From positions 786,501 to 850,500 of the forward strand of contig JAFEUB010000912.1 of NCBI GenBank assembly GCA_024529925.1: DNA of 64,000 bases, in the 5' to 3' direction. The notes under the pieces are model-generated. The model ran no database searches, was not told the DNA's origin, and saw only the letters and a list, made by a program, of their open reading frames with translations. The position numbers and the translations under genes are program-made. The stretch is from Ophthalmolycus amberensis. Lineage: Eukaryota > Chordata > Actinopteri > Perciformes > Zoarcidae. Position 1 is the stretch's first letter. Every line of letters starts with the position of its first letter. Shown here one piece after another: positions 48,523 to 59,900 of the stretch.

Positions 48523-50539
48523 GCAGCAAAGATATCAAAGAATTCACACGTGAACAGACAGTAAAGTCAACTATGTGACGAGCTGTGTGTACTGTGTGGT
48601 TTTTACAGGTCTATCTGTGAGTCATTAGAATGACAGTATCTAAGAATACAACATCCTGTCTTTTGCCTTAAACACCCAGACTTTACATGACAGTAAATTG
48701 ATTAAATTGCACTGCAGGTGTCGAAAACAAGTGTGTCTGAAAAGCCACTTGTGCTCAGCACCATAATTCATAGCTTTGGTTAGCAGCAATGTAAAATAGC
48801 ATATATCTAATTATCTAAGAGTGTAAATAGCTGCCTCCCATGCTGCCATATTATTGGACTCCAGGAGCTCTGACTCAAAATGACTTCAAAATGAATGGGC
48901 AGACATGTTTCTTGCTCATGGACAAACCTAACATTTACAGTCAACCAACAGTAAATCACAAAGGGCAAAAAAAATGCTGCTACACTGCTCTCTGTGGGCT
49001 GAAACTGTAAAGCATGTTGCACACTCTGGCCACACTCCATAATCACTGGTTGGACCACTACTGTCTGCTACAAATGTGGTACAGTTGGCTACGCAGTAAC
49101 TTTTCTTGAGCTGTATTTCGGCCTGAATGTTGGCACATGTTGTGTTTGGAGTAAAATGAAAATATAGGAAGACATCGTCAACCAGAGCTTTCAATTTTGA
49201 GCCACTAAAGGAGGAGTATGTAGTGCAAGACACTTTAACTCCCTGCCAGCGTCCCAGCTCTGTAACCTTTCTGTGTAAGGGCGCAAACTGGCAATCAACA
49301 ACAGGTGCACACATGAGAACACTCGATCACAAAATGGCAGAGTGATTTAAGTGGATTTTGGTTGCTTGGGTGTGGCTCAGAGCAGCGGGGTGAGTCACCG
49401 GGCATTTTCTTGACCACCGAATAAAGAGGCCTAACGAGGACTCAATTATGTACAAAAAATAGCCCTTATTGCTATCAAGCATGCTGGATGCTGCACTATT
49501 ATATTTTTGAAAACATGGCTTTGCAGAAGATGTTTATTCTGGCAACACAGATGTCCATGTTTTGATTCCTACAGAATTTCACAAACAATGTTTACAAACT
49601 TAGAAGTTATGGCAGCTTGGTAAAATAGTCCTTTTACTTTACTTTTACTGCAGTGTCCTTCAGAGAACACGTTCTTGATGTGGCCACAGACGAATGCAGT
49701 TTGTCCCTCAGCGACTGCAATGATTAGCCAGGGACACGACAGAAGAGCCCAGCAGTTTAGCCATGACCTTTCCATAAAAATGGAGCTATAAAAAGGAACA
49801 ACATAGGCAAATAGTTGACAAGCTAATTGTAATAATCTAATTATAATAATAAAAGATGACAATATATTGGAGATGATGGATTAAAAGTGATAAAACAATG
49901 TCACAGAAGCATACAGTGAAGCACATATATAAAAACATACAGATCTCACGGAAAAAGCCCACAGAACATGTGCAGAAAGTTGAGACCGTTCGTTTGCTGT
50001 CCCTAAACACATTGACTGGCTCAGCCTCCACACATGACATCAGCGGCCTGGTGGCTTCTATATTTGGGTCCGACTTGGAGCGTGTTGACGGCCCGGGCCA
50101 GCTCCTGCGGCTAAGGGTGTGGACCCTCATAAGCGGTCAACAGATTTCCCTGTAAAGTAACTCTCCAGGGATGTAATCATGGTTAAGTCAGGTCAGTGGT
50201 AGCAACTCAGTGAACCAGAAGGGGCAGCTTTAGTCCTCTGAAGTCACAGATAAGTAGGACGGAGCAGAGAAGACTTCCTTTTCCTCAGTGACACCAGCTT
50301 TGACTCCTCTCACAATACACTTCACAACGAAAAGTGTTGCTGTTACTTTACTATCACTTTGGTGTCTTGACTTTTGCAGTGTCAGATAGGAGCCAGCAGA
50401 GGGCAACATCCAACAAGTGTCCAAGCTCGAGAGCAGCTTCTGGGGATTCTTATCTTTTCTCTCTCAAGGTTAATGTGATTGAATACCTGGCATTCTGTTT
50501 AGTTTCTGGCGAAACAGAATAACTTTGAGACTTTCAACT
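48523..50539. other. Spacer downstream of the protease gene
   Basis: An ATTAAA at 48701-48706 could be the protease poly(A) signal. Otherwise no gene or clear repeat is recognised. Confidence 0.4.
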
Positions 50540-51070
50540 TCAATATCAGTGGTGAAAGAAGTATTCAGAACCTTTACTTATGTAAATGTAAATACCAGAG
50601 TGTAAAAATACTCTGTAACAATTAAAGGTCCTGCAGTGAAAATTTCACTTTAGTAAGAGTAAAAAAGTGTCAAAATATACTTAAAGAACCAAAAGTAAAA
50701 GTACTCAAGATACAGAATGGCTCATTTCAGAATATTATATACATTATATACACCACTGGATGATCAGTGATGTGTCAATGTGTTCATCACTGCATATTGC
50801 AGCTGATAAAGGTGGGGCTATTTATAATTACTATAAATACTGCTGGATAGCATAACCTATAATAACATATCATAATCAATTCGATGATTTATTATTAATA
50901 ATCTAAATCTGTGGAGTAACTAGTTACTAAAGAGTAAAAAGTATACCTCCTTCACAAATTTAGTGGAGTAGAAGTAAAAAGTAGCATACAAGTACAAGTA
51001 AGTAGTACTGAGTGCAACTTTTAAAATATTTGTGTAAAAATACATCTCTAAGCTACAGCTGGTTATATAA
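50540..51070. repeat. Dispersed fish repeat rich in AGTACTC/AAGTA motifs
   Basis: It begins AGTGGTGAAAGAAGTATTCA. It contains many AAGTAAAAGTACTCAAG-type blocks, with GTGGAGTAGAAGTAAAAAGT near the right end, a pattern I recognise from abundant teleost non-autonomous elements. The ends are not sharp. A related fragment lies at about 58790-58880. Confidence 0.5.
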
Positions 51071-51299
51071 TGAAATAAAATAAAATGTATTGGTGTTATT
51101 AAAATAGTTCTAGGTTAATGTTAGATCTTTAGGTTGGCTGTAAAAAAAGGAAATTGTGGTCAAGATAAGAACAAACCTCACAATAGGCAACCCCAAAAGT
51201 CCCCTAGAGGTTCCAAACAGAAACACTGCTTAGTTTGGGAACCTCTTTTTTTAGGAAACAGTCTTGTCAGAGGTCCCAGACGTAACATCTCTATGGCGT

Positions 51300-51480
51300 A
51301 TACGCACCGCGCGCTCAGTCAGCGGGACCACCGCCTTGCTCCTGACGCACGACTGAGTCAGCGGGAGCGCGCGTAATTGATCATTCCCATAAAAATGGGA
51401 GCACCATACAAAGCGCGTACATGGATCCATCCCGCGTTCAACCTAGAGGTTTATAAAGCCAACCAACTTCACGGCAGGTT
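51300..51480 (+). promoter_or_regulatory. has1: has1 core promoter with TATA box and AP-1/MARE-like sites
   Basis: TATAAA lies at 51452-51457. About 90 bases upstream is a consensus AP-1 site TGAGTCA (51354-51360), extended to TGAGTCAGC. The 14-base block containing it (51353-51366) is a near-perfect direct repeat of 51314-51327 (13 of 14). The area is GC- and CpG-rich against AT-rich flanks. Transcription probably starts near 51480. Confidence 0.6.
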
Positions 51481-51543
51481 TCCATACAAGAGAAAGCATC
51501 GAGTGGATGTCTTGCAAATAACACCAGCGGAACTTGACATCAG
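51480..51543 (+). other. has1: has1 non-coding first exon
   Basis: About 64 bases downstream of the TATA box end in the donor CATCAG|GTAAGG. The acceptor of the next exon is at 52478 (CTCTGTTAG), 13 bases before the start codon. The exon start is estimated from TATA distance. Confidence 0.6.
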
Positions 51544-52491
51544 GTAAGGTTGAAAATAAAGAACTTTGTCATGTGTTTAGCCATGTTTTTTAATTGCTGT
51601 TTTGCTGATGAATTAGCCATATGTATAAACTCAGAAATACAGTAATCACATTATAATTACTAGAGTTTGGTTGTAGTTGAAATATAGCCCAAATCATGTC
51701 TGTAGATTTGAATTGATTTAAAAAAAAATAAAACAAAAAAACCCATCAGATTTTTGTTTGCCGTGGTAAGATGCATGATACTTTTAACGCTGTATTTACC
51801 CGTTTATTTATTAATTAATTTAGTATTGATTTAGTCAATTGATCAATACCGTGTTTTCTTATGCAGCGACGTTTTTGTCAGCTGTGGTTTTCTTTCAGAA
51901 TAATGTTTTTTTGTGGGTGTGGGTTGATTTAGTAGCTTGTAGGGAATCTGAAATAATCTAAATATGTAATACAAGCATTTTAAAAAGATGTCATATTATT
52001 GTGCTTTAAACAGTAATATAAATATGATATAATTGAATGAGCTACATTAAAATAACCCAGTAAATAAAATGAATAAGAAAATGATAACTCATGTCAACAA
52101 ACTATGAGTCTCTTGGACCCTCTGAGCCTCTATGTTATTGTTATTAAATTACCTAAACTGTTACATATGTTTCTATAGGGCACAGTTGTCAGTGATATTC
52201 ACGTTTAACAGTCTTGGCAATAAGGATTAAAAACAACAACATAACCCTTGAGCTTAAAGCTTTGTGTATGCCAGCTGTATTATTTTCCAACTTGTTTCTT
52301 AACATGTCTTACAACAGTCCAAATAAAACAACTCCATTTAAAACACCCTTTCCCCCAAAACCACAATGAGTGTCTGCATACATTTTTAGCATGACAAAGA
52401 CCAGTAGGAATCCTTTACGCACATACAAGCTATACCCGATGACTAAACCATACATGTGGTGTTTTTGTGCTCTGTTAGGTAAAGAAGCACA

Positions 52492-54528
52492 ATGGAGCTG
52501 AAGCCTTTACTGAAGAAGCTTGGCTCAATACTCCGCACCATCTTCACATTCACCTTTGCTCTGGTGGTCCTGGGCGTGATGGTGTGGGCATACGTTGACG
52601 GTTTCCAGTTAGTGACCTCCATGTATGGAATCATCTCCTTTGGCTTTTATGGACTACTCCTCTCACTCCACATGTTGGTCCAGAGCTTCTTCGCCTTTAT
52701 TGAGCACCGTCGAATGAAAGCTCTCACATACCCGTGCACCTTCACCAAAACCATTGGCTTCACCATTTCAGCTTACCAGGAGGACCCTGTCTATCTTAGA
52801 GAGTGCCTTAACTCCATCAGGGCCCTCAAGTATCCTGCTGAGCTGCTCCGCATCATCATGGTGATCGACGGGAACACAGACGATGACCGGTATATGATGG
52901 AGATGTTCAGGGAGGTGTTTGCGGACATGGACCCTGGCTGTTGTGTGTGGAGGAACAACTACCATACATGGGACCCCACCCAGGCCCAGGAGGATCTGGA
53001 AATGAGCCCAGGAAAGGATGCTGATCATATCATAGTTGAGGATCCACAGCGAAAAGAGGTAGAGCAGCTGATCCAGAGCAAGAGTTGCGTGTGCATCATG
53101 CAGAAGTGGGGCGGCAAGCGGGAGGTGATGTACACGGCGTTTAAAGCACTCGGGTCATCAGTTGACTTCATACAGGTATCTATTAGAATTCACATTCCTC
53201 ATGTTAAGAAACTTTTACTGTAAACATTTTTTTAAGAATGAGACTTTCTTTCTCCCTCCCCCAGGTGTGTGACTCAGACACCAAGTTGGACACTCTGGCC
53301 ACCGTGGAGCTGTGCAAAGTGTTGGAAAGTAACCCCAAGTACGGTGCTGTGGGAGGAGACGTGATGATCCTCAACCTGAAAGAGTCCTACATCAGCTTCA
53401 TGAGCAGTCTGAGGTACTGGATGGCTTTCAACATCGAAAGGTCCTGCCAGTCCTACTTCAACTGTGTGTCCTGCATAAGTGGTCCTTTGGGTAAGGAAAA
53501 TACATTTTTTCCCCATCTGACATTGGTCAACGTAATCATTCTACATGTCAAGCAGTGGTAGTCATGGCTTTAATGCACTCTTGTAACTCATTGTAACTAA
53601 TTCCTGAATTGTTCCACGAAGGTCTGTACAGGAACGATCTCCTCCAGCAGTTTCTGGAGTCCTGGTACAATCAGAAGTTTTTGGGAAGTCACTGCACATT
53701 TGGTGACGACAGACATCTTACCAACCGAATGCTGAGCATGGGCTTTGCAACAAAGTAAGTTGCTTCCATCAGACGCAACTATCTTGATAGTGCAATCTTT
53801 GCTGTCATGATAAAGGTTTCATAGATGTTATTCTTTTTGCCATTTCCTTTAGATACACAGCCCGCTCCAAATGCTACACGGAGACACCTGCTCAGTTTCT
53901 GCGCTGGCTCAACCAGCAAACTCGCTGGACAAAATCATATTTCCGTGAGTGGCTCTACAATGCAATGTGGTGGCACAAGCACCACCTCTGGATGACCTAC
54001 GAGTCCATCGTCTCAGGCATTTTCCCCTTCTTCGTCACCGCCACCATCATGCAGCTGTTCTGGAGAGGCACGCTGTGGGACATCCTCTGGATCCTGTGCT
54101 GCATCCAGCTGATTGGGCTGGTGAAAGCGACTTACGCCTGCATCCTGCGCAAAGACATGGTGATGGTGTTTATGTCCCTCTACTCGGCTCTGTACATGAC
54201 CAGCCTGCTGCCTGCTAAGTACTTTGCCATTATCACCATGAACAAAAGCAGCTGGGGGACATCAGGCCGACGTAAGATTGTTGGAAACTACATGCCCCTC
54301 CTCCCTCTGTCAGTGTGGGTAGCCATTTTACTAAGTGGGCTTGGTTACAGAATTTACGAGGAGAGTCAAAAGGACTGGTTCACTGAAGCCAAGATACTAG
54401 AGACTAGGTTTATCATCTTTGGCTCTGTGGCATACACGTGCTACTGGCTGCTTATGATATCCCTCTACTGGGTGTGGTTCCGCAAGTCATGTAGGAAACG
54501 CGTCCAAAGTTACACATTGAGTGTGTAG
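52492..54528 (+). CDS. has1: Hyaluronan synthase 1
   Basis: A plasma-membrane processive glycosyltransferase (GT2) that joins UDP-GlcNAc and UDP-GlcA into hyaluronan and extrudes it. Coding exons 52492-53175, 53265-53490, 53622-53754 and 53853-54528 join in frame to 572 residues, near the vertebrate HAS1 length. Two N-terminal membrane helices (about 15-35 and 45-68) precede the cytosolic catalytic domain with ISAYQEDP, the DSD metal site (231-233), ISGPLG, GDDR (331-334) and QQTRW (369-373). Several membrane segments follow. Paralogue: EVFADMDP, LLQQFLESWYNQKFLG, HCTFGDDRHLTNRMLSMG and NYMPLLPL fit HAS1 better than HAS2 or HAS3. The start ATG is 13 bases into the exon; intron positions follow the family (after Gln of the DFIQ/VCDSD junction). 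No broken residue is seen. Confidence 0.95.
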
Positions 54529-55390
54529 ATCCAAATGGACCTGTGAAGACCTAAGAGAAGGATAATAATTTATTAAAATCCAACCACTGACCTTATTTTA
54601 TTAAGTGGGTTTCATTTATTTATTTTGTCTAAGATGTCATTAAATAATGGACAGGTATGCAGCTAAACCATCAAACCTAAAAAAAAGAATGAATATTGTT
54701 TGTATTGATGAATATATTTAAGGGCAAATGTTTGATTCATATGGAGGTATTGCACGTTTAAAGGAAACTGTACTGAGGGCTTATGAGCCCATGCACTTCT
54801 CAGGTTTCTCTTATGGACGAGATGGCTTTCCATCAGATATTTGTTCATGATATCTCAAGTTGGGAAAACTGCAATTTAGATTTTAAAAAAAGTATTTAAA
54901 GGTGTGGGCAATATATCTTGGTTTATATATATTTTTAATATTCAGACAATATGTCCACGTATGTGAATATACAGTAGATTACTTTAATAACACATTGAAC
55001 TCCACTTGCTTGACTGTGTCGGTCTATGACCATACATGTACCACTGTTGTTGTTATTGCACTGGATCCTGGATGACACTTTCTGCAGCATTGCACATTTA
55101 CTTGAAAATACAGAAAATGGCAGTTGAAGTATTGCGCAGTAGGAAAAATGGACAAGCAGAGAAAAATAAACTGTACCTCTATGAGAAAACTGGACAATGT
55201 TGATGATGGCAGTGGATCAAAATATGGAGTCTCTTACTGAAACCTGAAACCTTTATGTAGTTGCTGTACCTACTCTAAGGATGTGTGTAAGATGCACGTT
55301 GTTCAGTGTCATATTACATGCCTGGAAATTGCCGGAATGTTTTTTATGGTTTTGGGAACTTGTATAGAAAGGTAAAAATAAAATATTTTT
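54529..55390 (+). other. has1: has1 3' UTR with two poly(A) signals
   Basis: AATAAA hexamers occur at 55165-55170 and 55377-55382. The second is followed by a GT-rich TGTCCTGTTCTCTTT tract, making it the better cleavage site. The region is AT-rich without frames of note. Confidence 0.55.
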
Positions 55391-55675
55391 CGAATGTGCA
55401 CTGTCCTGTTCTCTTTGAATCAAGATTGCATTACGGTATATACAGGGAAAAACAAAAAACTTGACTTGGTAAATCAATGTACAATTACATAATACAGTAT
55501 AAGGGCCACACAGTGATAAGCAAGGCAAAATATAACTGGACCTCAAATTAGGTTTCATGCTACACACCAGCCTCCGGAACATGTATTTACTAACATCAGT
55601 GGTACTAACAGGAGTGGCCGTGAATGTCCAAATTGTACATACCGGTAATCAAAGTTACAATCTTGACTGTACTGA

Positions 55676-56960
55676 TAAGATAAGATAAGATAAGATAAGA
55701 TAGACTTTATTGTCCCGAAGGAAATTTGTCTTGGAAACATACATACAGTGTCTGCTGTTAAAACAATACAAATAACATATGGCATACATACATTACATAC
55801 ACAGACTGTCGCCAGTCCACATACCCGCACACACAGTACCTACAGTACATGTAAAAGACTGCCACCAGTCAACAAATAACTTTCACACTACCCGTTGTAC
55901 AACGCACCAGTAGTGTATAGTTAAGATATTAAAAATAAATAAAAATCGGTGTTACAGGGCTTAAGCTCTGGCTAGCTTGCCATTTAGGGCTTTGATGGGC
56001 AAGGGGACAAGGGAGTTCTTAAAGAGGTTGCGCCTGCACTGGGGGACTCTGAAGCGTCTGCCTGAGGGAAGAAGCCGATATTCAGGGTGGAGGATATGAG
56101 TGGGGTCTGAAATAATCTTCTGGGCCTGTCTGATGATAGTTTCATCAAAGACGGCCTGGAATGTGGGATGCTGTCTGACTCCCATGATTTTCATGGCTCT
56201 TTGTGTTAGCCGGGTGATCTGGGCTTTCAGCTGCACACTGAGGTTGACAAACCAGGCCGAGATGCCAAACCGCAGGACGCTCTCAACTATGGCGTGGTAG
56301 AAGAGGAGCAAGACTTTCTGGTTGACACCAAAGACCCTCAGCCTACGGAGGAAGCGTAGCCGCTGTTGGACCCTAGTGCAGACATTTTCTACCTGAACAC
56401 TCCACGCATGTCAGTTTATTGTCGATGTGTATGCCCAGGTATCTGTAGTAGGAGTCAACCTGTGCTATGTTCTGGTCATGAATAACCACTGGTGAGTGGT
56501 CTCCAATGTGTTTGGGGTCGAATACCATCTCCTCTGTTTTCCTGACGTTGAGGACGAGGAAGTGTTTGTCGCACCACTGGACAAAGTTCTGAATCTCATG
56601 TCTGTACAGAGCTGTATCCGATGTGTCAGACATGAGACCCAGGATGGCTGTATCATCAGAAAACTGTATCATGCAATTGTTAGCAGGGTGAACAGGACTG
56701 GTGAACTGACGCACCCCTGGGGGGCTCCGGTGTTGATGGTCAAGGGTTCAGACAAGGTCCTGTTCACCCTGACCTGCTGGGTACGGTTGGTGAGGAATGA
56801 GTTGTACCACTTAATAGTGAAGGGGTTGACATTCATCAGCTGCAGTGTATTCAGGAGAACACGAGGCTGTAGGGTGTTAAAGGCTGAACTGAAATCTACA
56901 AAGAACAGTCTAGCAGATGTGAAACTGCAGGATTGCAGGGGTCAGGCTAAGTTACAAGAA
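55676..56960 (-). mobile_element. Rex1-like LINE, 5'-truncated
   Basis: On the minus strand the order is reverse transcriptase (LFFVDFSSAFNTLQPRVLL, IKWYNSFLTNRTQQVRVN, GAPQGC, then a small deletion and IQFSDDTAIL in place of YADD), then NVRKTEEMVFDP and YRYLGIHIDNKL. The C-terminal part follows (LLFYHAIVESVLRFGISAWF, LTQRAMKIMGV, PEYRLLPSGRRFRVP), and the 3' end is at (TTATC)5 near 55676. It is missing the endonuclease and has frame breaks. It sits tail-to-tail with has1, a few hundred bases beyond its poly(A) signals. Confidence 0.85.
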
Positions 56961-59900
56961 TAAGCACAATGTAAAGGCACAGATTTGGGTGCAAAGTACA
57001 TTCTGATCAGAAGACAAGAAAGGAGAAGTTTCCATGGAGACAAACTGCACGGTTTTTCTCACATTGCTGGTAGACAGCCTCACAAAATAGGTGGTTTAGT
57101 TGTGTAAACTTGGGTTTACTTGTGACTGAAATTAACTATAAATAATATGTTCTGTCTATTTCAGGTCACTTAACACGAACAACGAACGTTGTTGTTGATG
57201 CCACAACATTGATTCAAACACTAATCATAGGAAGATCACCTGAGACATTCATTTCTTCTTTTATTTTGCTTTGTAATCTAGAAAATATATTCCCTGCCTC
57301 TTAAGACCATTTGAAAACCCCAGTGGACAGGCTTGTTTTTCTTTGTCGGATTGATGTTCTGAGATGATTTATCATTATTTTATTATATATTTATTATTCA
57401 GTGTGCTCACACCTTTCCCATCCCTACTCTCATTTTTTTCTGGCAGCCTTGTGGCTTTTTCTTTTTTCAAAACAATTTAGCTTGAGTATTTATTCATGAG
57501 GTATATTATTATTCTATCGCTTATGGTGTTGTGTGTTATGAAATGTGTCATCTTCTGATGTGAGTGAATTCACATTTGGGGAAAAGTTCAATACTTTACA
57601 TTATACACCTTCCATGAAAATATCTTCCAATAAAACCTAAACGGAGCTCAATAGAACAATATTCCATTTGGAGTTAAGACGCTTGTGTCTCGTATGATTT
57701 AAGAAGTGTAAAAATAATGTAAATATCATGCTCAGTATCAGTATGAAGCTCCGGGGATTAGGAGGATCTTTAAGCAATGCAGGCAACCTGTAACCAGTTA
57801 TATGAGCCGAGGGGGGACAGCAGTTTTTTTTAATCAAATTAATTAAAATGAATGATATGGCTTTATGAGAAACTATGATCTCTGTTTTAAATGGAAATAT
57901 TAAGGACTTACATGTAGAGTGTAGTTCTTGCTTATAGCATTTTGGCGAGCCGTAAAGGTGTAACAAGAACAACTCCTTGTTTTGTAATACTAACAAACGA
58001 TTGTGGAGCTGCCATTCATAGGAGGAGCAGAGCTGTCACAATCCCATTGATGCAAAACGGATGCAGGACTAAATAAATATTCATGTTCAATACAAAAACA
58101 AGGTCATGAACAAGGTGTTACCGGTTGCTCAAACAGATCAACACCCAAAGAGCTTTTCTTTTTTTCAAATGTCTAGTGCCCTTCAGTCAATCATCTTTAC
58201 GTTTCTGGGCTGAGGATAAATGATCTACATTCTGATGTTAGGTGTGGATGAGGATGATTCCCAATGGAAAGTTCATGTTCATAATGACAACTTAGCTCAA
58301 AATAAGGATTAAATAAACAATGACAGGATATGTGCTTGAATATGATTTGTTATATAATTGTAGAGAGCAATGAGTCCACGGGCGCATACACTCACAAGGA
58401 CATTAAACTTGTGTTCTTAGATAGCCATTAGCAACACAGTGTGTACAAGACATTGTACGTCCCAGGGCCCTCGCATCGGATAAGGAAAAACTCCCCAAAA
58501 AGAACTGTAACTGGGAAAAAAATGGAAGAAACCTCAGGGAGTGCAACTGAGTAGGGATTTCTCTCCCAGGAGGGACAGAAGAGCAACATATGTCATGCGT
58601 ACCGAATAAAAAACATAATGAAATTACAACATAATCAATTCAAATGACAGAAATGATATATATATATATATACTGTATATAATGAGAGCAGTAATAACAG
58701 TAGGAGCAGAAATAGCAACAGAAAAATTATTACTAGAACAAACAGCGGATATCGTAGAATGAGAATGAGCATAGCAGTTTTTTCTGCATAAGTACTTTTT
58801 ATTGTACTTAAAGTACATTTTGCTGATTGATCAGCACTTTCACTTAAGTTACATTTATATTCTCCTCCATCACTGTTCATCCAGGTGACAAATGAGGCTC
58901 TGAGAAGAGTTGTTTCTGTTCAGTGCAACTGATGGAAGTCAGACTACAACTTATAATATTATGGTCATCTAAGGCGTCTTACTATATGCTTCTTATGATA
59001 ATTAGAATTTCTCCTCTCCACTGCCACTTAGCTGCTGGTGTGCATTGGTCGACTTTGACGAGATGACAGCATGGGCTCATCAGGAAACCCTTCCGCCCTA
59101 TCTGCCAGATAGTCAGTGAGTCAAAACTTCCGACCGTGGTTAAAACAACTGTTTGGCAGACAAAAACCTTTTCTCACATGAGTAAAAGTGTCTGGATTTC
59201 GTCAAGAGCAGCATCAACGTTACTCATCAGATTTCAAAATACGATCCCATGTTTAGTCTCAATAGCAACATTTTACCATGGATACTTTGCCCAAACTGTA
59301 AACCAGCAAATGTGGCTCTCAGAGGTCTGAGGTGATTTACAAAAAAAAATAATTTCTATACAGTTATAGTGCCTTAATGAGTCATGGTAAGGAGTAAAAA
59401 AAATGTTGGGACCAAACCAAGAGTCTGACGAAGCCAAACATCACTTCCACTTATGTCTGTTTTCAATTAGCCTGTCCTCCCCACACCCTGTCTGGGCCGC
59501 CATCTCTGACGCACATGTTGGGGTTTAAGTTTGATCCGTTACAAATGGGGAGGAAAAGTATGTGTTGCTTCACCTTCAGCACGAAACTCTTTTCGGTTTC
59601 ATTTCGCCTGAGCAGTGTTGTCTTGGAAGAAGCTGCAATTTACAGAGATACTTTCCCACCAAATTGCAGTTGCTCCAGAAAACATGTAAAGTTATTGCGT
59701 CATGATTAGTACAAGATGATACACACTGTGGTAGATAAATCAGTACTACATGGGTTACTAAAATACATGATTATGGATAATTACATGTTCTTGCTCGACA
59801 CAGCAACACAAAACAAAAACACCCTACAAGTTTGTTGTCATTGTTTTGTTGTTGTGGCTTGTGGTTTCCATTACCAATGCAATATTTTCAAAGATTTACA

